This document shows, piece by piece, positions 6,946-13,196 of a stretch of DNA of 13,246 nucleotides. The DNA is from JBQTII01 sp052388275 (GTDB lineage Bacteria; Actinomycetota; Actinomycetes; Sporichthyales; Sporichthyaceae). Under the pieces are notes generated by a model. That model was given only the letters and a program-made list of their open reading frames with translations, did not search any database and was not told where the DNA came from. A program made the translations under genes and the position numbers. Every line of letters starts with the position of its first letter. Within the stretch, counting starts at the first letter, position 1. The stretch covers positions 1 through 13,246 of the forward strand of contig JBQTII010000017.1 in the NCBI GenBank assembly GCA_052388275.1, read 5' to 3'.

Positions 6946-8345
6946 GACTTGGCCGCCCAGAACTCGGTGTCGGAGCGGCCGTAGGTGGTCGTCGGCGGGC
7001 CGGCGTGACAGCAGTTCTCGCGGATGGCCGTCCAGTCACCTGTGGCATGCAGGCCGCCGAGCATCGAGAAGGTTCCGGTCCCGAGTCGGGTCACCATCGT
7101 GAAGGAGGCAGGCGTGGTGAGTTTGTACAGCACCCGCTTGTGCGGGCCTTTCAAGGATGCCTGGTAGGCCTCGGTGATGTACTCGGGAGTCATCGTGAAC
7201 GGCTGGGGCGCCGTCAGGTACGGGGCGGAATCCGCCCACCAGGCCATGAGGTCCTCGGGACTGGGGGCGTCGGCGGCGGCCAGGAATCCGGCGGCGGTGC
7301 AGGCTTGGTGAAGCGCGCCGGTGTCGCGGGCTGCCACCGCGCGGAAGATGCCCAAGATCCACGCGACCTCGGCAGGGGTGAACCGCTTGACGCAGCCGAA
7401 GTCCAGGCACGTGATCGAGCCGTCGGGGTGGAACAGGTAGTTGCCCGGGTGCGCGTCAGCGTTGTTCAGGCCCAGCCTTGCGAGGCTGTCGAAAACGAAC
7501 CGGTAGATCGCCTCGCCCCACTGGTCGCGCAACGCTCGGTCGGCTGATTTCGCCTCGGCGTAACGCATGCCGTCAACGAACTGCATGGTCAGCACCCGGC
7601 GGGTCGTCAGCTCGTCGTGAACCTCGGGGATGCGGATGAACGGATGGCCCCGGTAGGCCTCGGCGAACTCCCGTTGGTTGCGGGCCTCTGCCAGATAATC
7701 GATCTCCTCGCCGATCCGATCAGCGATTTCCTGGGTCAGCGCAGCGACGTCCATCCGGCCCGCTTTCGGGAATGCGCTGAGGAGCAACCGCAGGAAGGTG
7801 CCGACGAGTTCGGTGTTGGCGAGGTCGGCGCGGATCGCCTGCTCAACACCCGGGTACTGCACCTTCACGGCGACGCGGGTGCCGTTGTGCAAGGTCGCGG
7901 CGTGGACCTGCCCGATGGATGCAGCAGCCAGCGGCTTCGGGTCGAAGCTCGCGAACACCTCCGGCAGCCGGCGGCCGAGTTCCGCCTCAATGGTGGCGAT
8001 CGCCACGTCAGTGGGCATCGGCGGTCCGTCGTCGAACAGTTTCGCGAAAGCCCGCTGGTAGACCCCTCGATAGTCACCGTCCACTGTCGATTCGGGGATG
8101 ACCATCGACAGAATCTGTCCTGCCTTCATGAGCACTCCGCGTGACTGCCCGAGCCGCTGCACGTACCGGTCCGCGTTGCGGGCGTGCCGAGCCTCGGCGC
8201 CCGAACTGTGTTTGTCCTTGCGCAGGGACGCAACCACCGCTTCACCCGCCGTCCGCCCGGCTAGTCCGACCAGCGGCGCCACCCGGGCGACGCGGCCACC
8301 CGAGATCGGCTTCGGAGTTCGAGGTTCCATCGAAACCAACCCCAT
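6942..8345 (-). CDS. ABC1/UbiB (AarF) family atypical kinase
   Basis: A 467-aa member of the protein-kinase-like ABC1/ADCK/UbiB family, linked in known members to quinone or isoprenoid lipid metabolism through ATPase or kinase activity. Signature elements: KxGQ helix MKAGQ (74-78), the alanine-rich loop AAASIGQVHAA (140-150) that replaces the usual glycine-rich loop, VAVKVQYPG with Lys 161, catalytic NADAHPGN (295-302) and DFG (315-317). No transmembrane segment is obvious. Start options are ATG 8345, taken here, and an in-frame ATG at 8330; neither has a strong ribosome site. An extended -10 (TGATATTTT, minus strand, 8364-8372) would place the transcript start near 8357. The stop overlaps the P450 GTG by 4 bases, so the two are one operon. 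The divergent TetR gene shares the control region. Substrate is not known. Confidence 0.9.
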   Translation of the reverse strand: MGLVSMEPRTPKPISGGRVARVAPLVGLAGRTAGEAVVASLRKDKHSSGAEARHARNADRYVQRLGQSRGVLMKAGQILSMVIPESTVDGDYRGVYQRAFAKLFDDGPPMPTDVAIATIEAELGRRLPEVFASFDPKPLAAASIGQVHAATLHNGTRVAVKVQYPGVEQAIRADLANTELVGTFLRLLLSAFPKAGRMDVAALTQEIADRIGEEIDYLAEARNQREFAEAYRGHPFIRIPEVHDELTTRRVLTMQFVDGMRYAEAKSADRALRDQWGEAIYRFVFDSLARLGLNNADAHPGNYLFHPDGSITCLDFGCVKRFTPAEVAWILGIFRAVAARDTGALHQACTAAGFLAAADAPSPEDLMAWWADSAPYLTAPQPFTMTPEYITEAYQASLKGPHKRVLYKLTTPASFTMVTRLGTGTFSMLGGLHATGDWTAIRENCCHAGPPTTTYGRSDTEFWAAKS

Positions 8346-8390
8346 GAGTAAGTGGTATTCGCTAAAATATCAGTGTTTACTTACCTCATG
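8341..8390. promoter_or_regulatory. Divergent operator/promoter between ABC1 kinase and TetR gene
   Basis: GTAAGT (8348-8353) and ACTTAC (8379-8384) are inverted and flank an AT-rich core with TAAAAT (8363-8368, plus) and extended -10 TGATATTTT (8372-8364, minus). The symmetry extends outward to the start codons: reading towards each gene, the leaders are ACTTAC-TCATG (kinase side) and ACTTACCTCATG (regulator side), differing by one C. A TetR regulator bound here could block both promoters. Arms are about 31 bp apart centre to centre, so they may be two sites or two half sites of a dimer pair. Confidence 0.6.
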
Positions 8391-8972
8391 TCGGTGTCAA
8401 CTAGCGAGCGGATTCTCGACGCGGCGATGGAGCTGTTCGGGCGCAACGGCTTCCACGCGACGAGCATCACCGCGATCGAGAGCGCGGTGGGGCTCACACC
8501 GGGGGCAGGGGGGATCTACCGTCATTTCCCCAGCAAGCAGGCCCTGCTGGAGGCGGGGATCGCACGCCACCTCGGCCGACTGGAGGCGCTGCGTGACATC
8601 CGCAGCATCTTCGGCAACCTCGGCGACCTGCGCGTCGAACTGACTCTGCTTGCCCGCTATGCCGTGGCCGAACTCGACCGTGAAGCCGACCTACTACGCG
8701 TCCTGCTCAGCGAGGCACGCTCTCGCCCAGCGCTGGTCGCCACCGCCATCAACCAACTCGTCGACACTACTTACACCGGCTTCGCCGCGTGGCTCATCGA
8801 CCGCACCCAGATCAGCCAGCAGCGCGCGGAGGCCATCGCCGCCGTGGCCCTGGGCGCCTTGTTCTCTTCCCGACTGCTGCGCCTCCTTCTCGGCCACGAC
8901 CCCATTGCCATAGAAGACGAGGTGTTCATCGAGACCTGGGTCCAGATGACCCAGAGCCAACTCGACGCCTGA
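8388..8972 (+). CDS. TetR/AcrR-family transcriptional regulator
   Basis: A 194-aa repressor-type regulator. The N-terminal DNA-binding domain reads SERILDAAMELFGRNGFHATSITAIESAVGL in register with the family, followed by GAGGIYRHFPSK, the usual turn into helix 4 (about 6-55). The remaining helical part is a ligand-binding and dimer domain of normal length. The frame is open from 8352, but the first ATG next to the conserved start is at 8388, and this codon ends the symmetric control element. There is no Shine-Dalgarno, so translation from a very short leader is likely. It is divergent from the kinase-P450 operon, the usual setting for a TetR protein that represses itself and its neighbour. 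The ligand cannot be told from sequence. The family resembles regulators of lipid or xenobiotic metabolism. Confidence 0.93.
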   Translation: MSVSTSERILDAAMELFGRNGFHATSITAIESAVGLTPGAGGIYRHFPSKQALLEAGIARHLGRLEALRDIRSIFGNLGDLRVELTLLARYAVAELDREADLLRVLLSEARSRPALVATAINQLVDTTYTGFAAWLIDRTQISQQRAEAIAAVALGALFSSRLLRLLLGHDPIAIEDEVFIETWVQMTQSQLDA

Positions 8973-8997
8973 CGACCGCCCGACTGGAGGTGTACCC

Positions 8998-9069
8998 GTG
9001 AACCCTTCGCTCACCTGGGACCAGGTGCACTCCTGGCGGCTGGTCGGCACTGGTAGCCGGAGAGGTTGA
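8998..9069 (+). pseudogene. 5' stump of a winged-helix DNA-binding (AlkZ-like) protein gene
   Basis: GTG at 8998 is preceded by a strong TGGAGGTG (8985-8992) and starts a 23-residue peptide, NPSLTWDQVHSWRL being its informative part. That matches the opening of winged-helix DNA-binding domain proteins of the AlkZ/YcaQ-like family, which usually begin with LTWxQVLAWRxxRQ. After the Leu the similarity stops, the frame continues GTGSRRG and ends at TGA 9067-9069. The normal protein has about 350-400 residues, so nearly everything is lost. It follows the TetR stop by 25 bases and was probably cotranscribed with it. In the same frame, after the TGA, 9070-9153 reads on to RRLTKKELAPALNRLRRAHR and a TAG, which may be a further relic. 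Confidence 0.55.
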
Positions 9070-9080
9070 CCTCCGGCTTT
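9055..9080 (+). terminator. Hairpin with short T run, possible terminator
   Basis: AGCCGGAG (9055-9062) pairs perfectly with CTCCGGCT (9071-9078) over an 8-base loop, followed by TT then CCCC. The stem overlaps the stop codon of the winged-helix stump. An 8-bp GC-rich stem could end the TetR transcript, though the T tract is poor. Confidence 0.45.
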
Positions 9081-9195
9081 CCCCGGCACCCGCCGCCTGA
9101 CGAAGAAGGAGCTAGCCCCAGCATTGAATCGCCTGCGCCGCGCACATCGTTAGCCTCGATCTGGCTTGGCCCTCCTCATCTGCGCCGATGCAATT
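9079..9195. other. Gene-free stretch between the winged-helix stump and the DUF4143 operator
   Basis: No complete gene. The only readable item is the in-frame tail LTKKELAPALNRLRRAHR ending at TAG 9151-9153, of unknown origin. Composition becomes AT-richer towards 9190, leading into the double palindrome. Confidence 0.4.
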
Positions 9196-9235
9196 TACTC
9201 AACACGTTGAGTCAATTATCTCAATGTGTTGAGTA
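9196..9235. promoter_or_regulatory. 40-bp double palindrome, operator of the DUF4143 ATPase gene
   Basis: Two copies of one palindrome lie in tandem: ACTCAACACGTTGAGT (9197-9212) and TCTCAATGTGTTGAGT (9219-9234), with centres exactly 22 bp apart, about two helix turns. The whole stretch from TACTCAAC to GTTGAGTA is itself a near-perfect palindrome centred on AATT. It contains candidate -35 TTTACT (9194-9199) and -10 TTATCT (9216-9221) with 16 bp between, and overlaps the GTG and TTG possible starts of the next gene. This is the layout of a cooperative repressor site. Confidence 0.7.
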
Positions 9236-9237
9236 GT

Positions 9238-10446
9238 ATGGACCCCATGGTCGAAGTCTCCTACGAGCGAGCGGTCGTCGCCACCGTCGTTGCGCGGCTG
9301 CGAGAGCCGCGCACCCGGATGCAGGTCCTCGCCGGGCCGCGCCAGAGCGGCAAGACCACGGCGGCCCGTCAGGCCGTTGCGCGACTAGGTATCGACTCCC
9401 ACTACACCTCTGCCGACCAGCCGACCCTACAGAACCAGGTCTGGCTAGCCGAGCAATGGGAAGTCGGGCGGAGCAAGGCTCGTGGAAGCGGCCGCGCCGT
9501 CCTCGTCCTGGACGAAGTGCAGAAGGTGCCGGATTGGTCCGAGGTGGTCAAACGACTCTGGGATGAGGACACCATCTCCGGCATCGACATGCCGGTCGTC
9601 CTGCTCGGTTCTGCACCCTTGCTTGTTCAGCGCGGCCTGAGCGAGAGCCTGGCCGGGCGTTTCGAGGTCATCCGCGTTCCGCACTGGTCGTACACCGAGA
9701 TGCATGACGCCTTCGGATTCGACCTCGATTCCTATATCTACTTCGGCGGGTACCCAGGCGGCGCTGCCCTGATTGCCGATCGCCGTCGGTGGGCGAGCTT
9801 CCTGCTGGAGGCCCTCATCGAGACCACGGTCTCCCGCGACGTCTTACTACTTACTCGTGTCGACAAGCCCGCCTTGCTCCGTCAGCTCTTCGCGTTGGGC
9901 TGTGGGTACTCCGGCCAGATCGTTTCCTACCAGAAACTGGTGGGCCAACTCCAGGACGCCGGCAACACCACAACCCTTGCGCACTACCTCGATCTGCTCT
10001 CGTCATCGGGTTTGCTGATGGGTATTCAGAAATACTCTGGGGCGAAGCTACGTCAACGTGCTTCCAGCCCAAAGCTCCTCGCCCTTAATACCGGGCTCGT
10101 CTCGGTGCTGAGTCCACTCGATCTCGCTGCGACCCGTGCCCGGCCCGACCTGTGGGGAAGGCTCGTCGAGTCGGCAGTCGGCGCCCATCTCGTCGCCTCT
10201 GCCGCCGACCCATGGACCGACGTCACCTACTGGCGTGAAAGCAGCCGTGAAGTCGATTTCGTCCTGTCCAACGGACAATCAACAGTGGCGATCGAGGTCA
10301 AGAGCGGGCGGCAGAGGGGGAGCCTGAGCGGGCTGGACGCCTTCCTCCGCGCCAACCCGGGGGCGCGTCCCCTGATCGTCGGCGCCGGCGGCCTTGGCTT
10401 GGCGGAATTCCTGTCACGACCCGCCGACGATTGGCTGCTGAGGTGA
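9238..10446 (+). CDS. AAA_14/DUF4143 ATPase with C-terminal PD-(D/E)XK-like domain
   Basis: A 402-aa member of the COG1373-type ATP-binding proteins. Walker A GPRQSGKTT and Walker B VLVLDEVQKV lie in the first quarter, with VVLLGSAPLL as the sensor-like strand. The middle is the helical DUF4143 linker (SYQKLVGQL, HYLDLLSSSGLL). The C-terminus has EVDFVLSNGQ...AIEVKSG, the acidic and ExK elements of a PD-(D/E)XK nuclease-like fold. The role of the family is not settled; members are scattered, horizontally moved, and often linked with defence or mobile DNA. Start codons GTG 9226, TTG 9229, ATG 9238 and ATG 9247 are all in frame with no Shine-Dalgarno; ATG 9238 is chosen because it clears the palindrome. 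It looks somewhat less GC-biased at third positions than its neighbours. Its end is only 10 bp from the convergent purU stop, so no terminator fits between. Confidence 0.88.
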   Translation: MDPMVEVSYERAVVATVVARLREPRTRMQVLAGPRQSGKTTAARQAVARLGIDSHYTSADQPTLQNQVWLAEQWEVGRSKARGSGRAVLVLDEVQKVPDWSEVVKRLWDEDTISGIDMPVVLLGSAPLLVQRGLSESLAGRFEVIRVPHWSYTEMHDAFGFDLDSYIYFGGYPGGAALIADRRRWASFLLEALIETTVSRDVLLLTRVDKPALLRQLFALGCGYSGQIVSYQKLVGQLQDAGNTTTLAHYLDLLSSSGLLMGIQKYSGAKLRQRASSPKLLALNTGLVSVLSPLDLAATRARPDLWGRLVESAVGAHLVASAADPWTDVTYWRESSREVDFVLSNGQSTVAIEVKSGRQRGSLSGLDAFLRANPGARPLIVGAGGLGLAEFLSRPADDWLLR

Positions 10447-10456
10447 GGAGACACGC

Positions 10457-11323
10457 CTAGTGGAATACCACGGTCCGGTTGCCGTGAACCAGGATGCGGT
10501 CCTCCAGATGATTGCGCAGACCGCGAGCCAGGACGACCTTCTCGATGTCGCGGCCCTTGCGCACCATGTCCGGCACGGTGTCGGTGTGGTCGACCCGGAT
10601 GACGTCCTGCTCGATGATCGGGCCGGCGTCCAGGTCCGCGGTGACGTAGTGACAGGTGGCCCCGACGAGCTTCACCCCGCGCACGTGGGCCTGGTGGTAG
10701 GGCTTTCCGCCGATAAAGGAGGGCAGGAAGCTGTGATGGATGTTCAGCGCGCGGCCCGCCCACGCCTCGCACAGGTCCGCCGGGAGGATCTGCATGAAGC
10801 GGGCCAGCACCACGGCGTCCGGTGATTCGACGTCGACCAGTTTGCGCACCTCGTCGAACGCGGCGCGCTTGTCCTGGGCGCCGGGGCCGAACGGGACGTG
10901 GTGAAAGGGGATGTCGTGGGCGAGCGTGATCGCCTCCAGGTCCCGGTGGTTACCGATGACGGCGCGGATGTCCATGCCCAGTTCCTTGCCGGCCATTCTG
11001 CCGAGCAGGTCATACAGGCAGTGCCCCTCCTTGGACACCAGCACCACCACGCGGGAAGGCAGCGCCGTGTCGGTGACCCGCCAACCCTTGTCCGCACCGA
11101 ATTCGGCGGCCAGCTCGGCGAAGCGATCGCGCAGCTCCTCCAGCCCGAAGGTCAGCGAGTCCGCCCGAACCACCTGGCGGGTGAAGAACCAGTTGGTCTC
11201 CGGGTCCGCATGGTAGGCCGCCTCGGTGATCCACCCGCCCGCGCTGGAGAGAAACGAGGCGATCCGGGCCACGATGCCGGTCCGGTCGGGGCAGCCGAGG
11301 GTGAGGATGTAGTGCGAAGTCAT
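10457..11323 (-). CDS. purU: Formyltetrahydrofolate deformylase
   Basis: Hydrolyses 10-formyltetrahydrofolate to formate and tetrahydrofolate, balancing the one-carbon pool in the cytosol. The 288-aa protein has an N-terminal ACT domain (about 5-80, starting LTLGCPDRTGIVARI) and a formyltransferase-fold domain (about 91-270). Active-site residues are visible as Asn 194 and His 196 in LNIHHSFLPSFIGGKPYHQA and Asp 232 in HYVTADLDAGPIIEQD. Length and motifs are normal for PurU. GGGGAGACTGGGGC just before ATG 11323 gives the ribosome site. It is the last gene of the VOC-MBL-purU set, 34 bases after the MBL gene, and converges on the DUF4143 ATPase gene. Confidence 0.96.
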   Translation of the reverse strand: MTSHYILTLGCPDRTGIVARIASFLSSAGGWITEAAYHADPETNWFFTRQVVRADSLTFGLEELRDRFAELAAEFGADKGWRVTDTALPSRVVVLVSKEGHCLYDLLGRMAGKELGMDIRAVIGNHRDLEAITLAHDIPFHHVPFGPGAQDKRAAFDEVRKLVDVESPDAVVLARFMQILPADLCEAWAGRALNIHHSFLPSFIGGKPYHQAHVRGVKLVGATCHYVTADLDAGPIIEQDVIRVDHTDTVPDMVRKGRDIEKVVLARGLRNHLEDRILVHGNRTVVFH

Positions 11324-11357
11324 GCCCCAGTCTCCCCGATCCCGGCGGGCGCGCCGC

Positions 11358-12296
11358 TCAGGCGCGACAGGTCAGCGGTTTGCCACCGTTGAAGGTCACC
11401 ATGTCGCCTAGCGCGGCGCGCATGTCGATGAGCCCGCCGCGCTCCAGGCCGCCCAGTTCGGCGTACACCCGGTGCAGATTGCCGACGATGCGCTCGGAGT
11501 CGGTCATGGCGGCGAAGTCCCCTAGGTCGCTCTCGCGGGCGCAGTCCAGCGGGCTCAGCCCGGCCGCCAGGCCGCGTTCGGCCACGCCGGTGATCCAGTG
11601 CAGGTAGGCCTCGACGTCGTCCAGTACCTGCGGGCCGCAGAGCGGACCATGCCCGGGCACCAACGTGGTGGCGCCGAGTCCGCGGATCATCGCCAGACAC
11701 TCCAAGGCGCCCGTGTGTGAACCCATCAGCAGGAAGGGGGTGCCGCCGTTGAACACCAGATCGCCGGTGAACACCACCTTGTGCTCGGGGATCCACACCA
11801 CCGAATCGTTGGTCGTGTGCCCCGGGGTGCCCGGGTGGATCACCTCGACGCGTAGATCGTCCACAAAGTGGGTGATCCGGTCACCGAAGGTCAGAAACGG
11901 TGGCGCGATTTCGACGTTTCCCCAGTCGATGTCGGTCCAGAACGGAGCCGAGAACGGAGTACCGAAGCCGAGCATGGCGTCCCGGGCGCGGTCCTGGGCG
12001 ACGATCGTGGCCTCGGTGAAGAGGTAGTTGCCGAAGGTATGGTCACCGTGGTGGTGGGTGTTGATCAAGGTACGCACCGGGGCTTTGGTGATGGCGGCGA
12101 TGGTCGCCAGGTAGGCGCGGGTACGACGTTCGGTGGCGCACGCGTCGATCGAGGTGACGCGGGTGCGTCCGACCAGGAACCCGGTGTTGTTGATCCACCA
12201 GGTGCCATCGGGCTGGATATAGGCGTACACGCCGGCGGCGATCTCGGTGGAAGTGCCCAGCGCAGCGCGGGGATCCTCGTGCAGGTAAGTACTCAT
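11358..12296 (-). CDS. MBL-fold metallo-hydrolase
   Basis: A 312-aa metallo-beta-lactamase-fold hydrolase with a complete set of metal ligands: HHHGDH (81-86, the HxHxDH motif), His 160 in TPGHT, Asp 179 in FTGDL, and His 216 in PGHG. The fold is shared by glyoxalase II and other thioester or lactone hydrolases; sequence alone does not give the substrate. No signal peptide is seen, so it should be cytosolic. The start ATG at 12296 follows the VOC stop by 20 bases and the stop is 34 bases before purU, so the three are almost surely one transcript. Lying directly after a glyoxalase-fold protein, it could complete a glyoxalase I/II-like or thiol-adduct aldehyde detoxification pair, which is inference. 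No frameshift or lost motif. Confidence 0.92.
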   Translation of the reverse strand: MSTYLHEDPRAALGTSTEIAAGVYAYIQPDGTWWINNTGFLVGRTRVTSIDACATERRTRAYLATIAAITKAPVRTLINTHHHGDHTFGNYLFTEATIVAQDRARDAMLGFGTPFSAPFWTDIDWGNVEIAPPFLTFGDRITHFVDDLRVEVIHPGTPGHTTNDSVVWIPEHKVVFTGDLVFNGGTPFLLMGSHTGALECLAMIRGLGATTLVPGHGPLCGPQVLDDVEAYLHWITGVAERGLAAGLSPLDCARESDLGDFAAMTDSERIVGNLHRVYAELGGLERGGLIDMRAALGDMVTFNGGKPLTCRA

Positions 12297-12316
12297 GATG
12301 AAGTTCTGAGCACCCG

Positions 12317-13099
12317 TCAGCTCGCCGGGGGCTGAATGAGGGAGAACATCCCGCCGTGCGGGTCGGTGACCATCGCGAAGCGTCCTACGCCCTCCATCGA
12401 CTCGGGGCCGACGGCCAGCGAACCACCGCCCGCCGTCACCGCTGCCAGGGCGGCGTCCAGGTCAGCGACGGTGAAGTACACGCCCCAGTGATCCGGCATA
12501 CCCTCGGGACAGGAATCGGTGCGTGCCATCAGCCCGCCGAGGCCGCCGTTCTCCCCGCCGGCGATCACCCAGTACGTGCCCTCGCCCATGGGCATTCCTT
12601 CGTAGCTCCAGCCGAAGACCTCGCTGTAGAAGGACTTCGAGGCCTCCACATCGGAGGAGAGGAGTTCGTTCCAGGAATAGGTGTCGTTCTCGTTGCAGAT
12701 GCCGGCACCCGCAATATCGATCGGTTCCCAGAGCGAGAAGGTGGCGCCGGTGACGTCGGCTGCCATCGCCATCTTGCCGGCGTTGAACACCTGCATCGGG
12801 GGCATCACGATCGTCCCGCCGTGCTTCTCGATCGCCGCCGCGCTCGCGTCCACATCGGCGACGCACACGTAGCTGTTCCACACCGGCCGCGGCGGCGCGC
12901 TGTCCGGTGACCCGCCCATCCCACAGACGTGACGACCCTCCTTGGTCGCCATCGTGTAGACCCGATTGCCGTCGTCATCGAGCACGGACTCGCTCTGCCA
13001 GCCGAACAGCGCGCAGTAGAAGGCCACCGACGCGTCAACGTCCGCCGTGATCAGGTCTATCCAGCACGGTGTTCCTGGCTCATAGCTCTCGCGGTGCAT
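12317..13099 (-). CDS. Two-domain VOC (glyoxalase/bleomycin-resistance fold) protein, Cfp30B-like
   Basis: A 260-aa protein made of two VOC modules (about 10-125 and 138-255). Each starts with a strand and the pattern Asp-Val-(Asp/Glu)-Ala-Ser...FY...FGW: DLITADVDASVAFYCALFGW and LLSSDVEASKSFYSEVFGW. Each ends with TFSLWEP or MFSLIQP. The order, length and opening PGTPCWIDL match the M. tuberculosis Cfp30B/TB27.3 (Rv0577) kind, whose enzymatic role is unclear. Members of the fold bind metal or small electrophiles. An excellent AGGAGGAGG ribosome site precedes ATG 13099. It is the first gene of the VOC-MBL-purU operon and has the inverted-repeat promoter element at 13125-13163 upstream. Substrate is unassigned. 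Confidence 0.9.
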   Translation of the reverse strand: MHRESYEPGTPCWIDLITADVDASVAFYCALFGWQSESVLDDDGNRVYTMATKEGRHVCGMGGSPDSAPPRPVWNSYVCVADVDASAAAIEKHGGTIVMPPMQVFNAGKMAMAADVTGATFSLWEPIDIAGAGICNENDTYSWNELLSSDVEASKSFYSEVFGWSYEGMPMGEGTYWVIAGGENGGLGGLMARTDSCPEGMPDHWGVYFTVADLDAALAAVTAGGGSLAVGPESMEGVGRFAMVTDPHGGMFSLIQPPAS

Positions 13100-13124
13100 G
13101 GCGCCTCCTCCTCGCAGGTCAAGC

Positions 13125-13163
13125 TGTCAGAGCGACCCTAGAACCCCGCTCTGACATTCTCGA
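13125..13163 (-). promoter_or_regulatory. Promoter and inverted-repeat operator of the VOC-MBL-purU operon
   Basis: TGTCAGAGCG (13125-13134) and CGCTCTGACA (13147-13156) form a perfect 10-bp inverted repeat with a 12-base spacer. On the minus strand the spacer contains TAGGGT (13140-13135), a fair actinobacterial -10. TCGAGA (13163-13158) lies 17 bases upstream as a 4-of-6 match to the -35 consensus. The element ends about 26 bases before the VOC start codon. A repressor bound across the -10 is the simplest reading; an mRNA hairpin is the other. Confidence 0.6.
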
Positions 13164-13196
13164 GCGCCGATCAAGGAGTACGGGGCCGCATCGCTC

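Noticed and set aside
9012..9027. CACCTGG-GA-CCAGGTG perfect palindrome
   Set aside because: It lies inside the codons of the conserved TWDQV segment of the winged-helix stump, so coding constraint explains it well enough.
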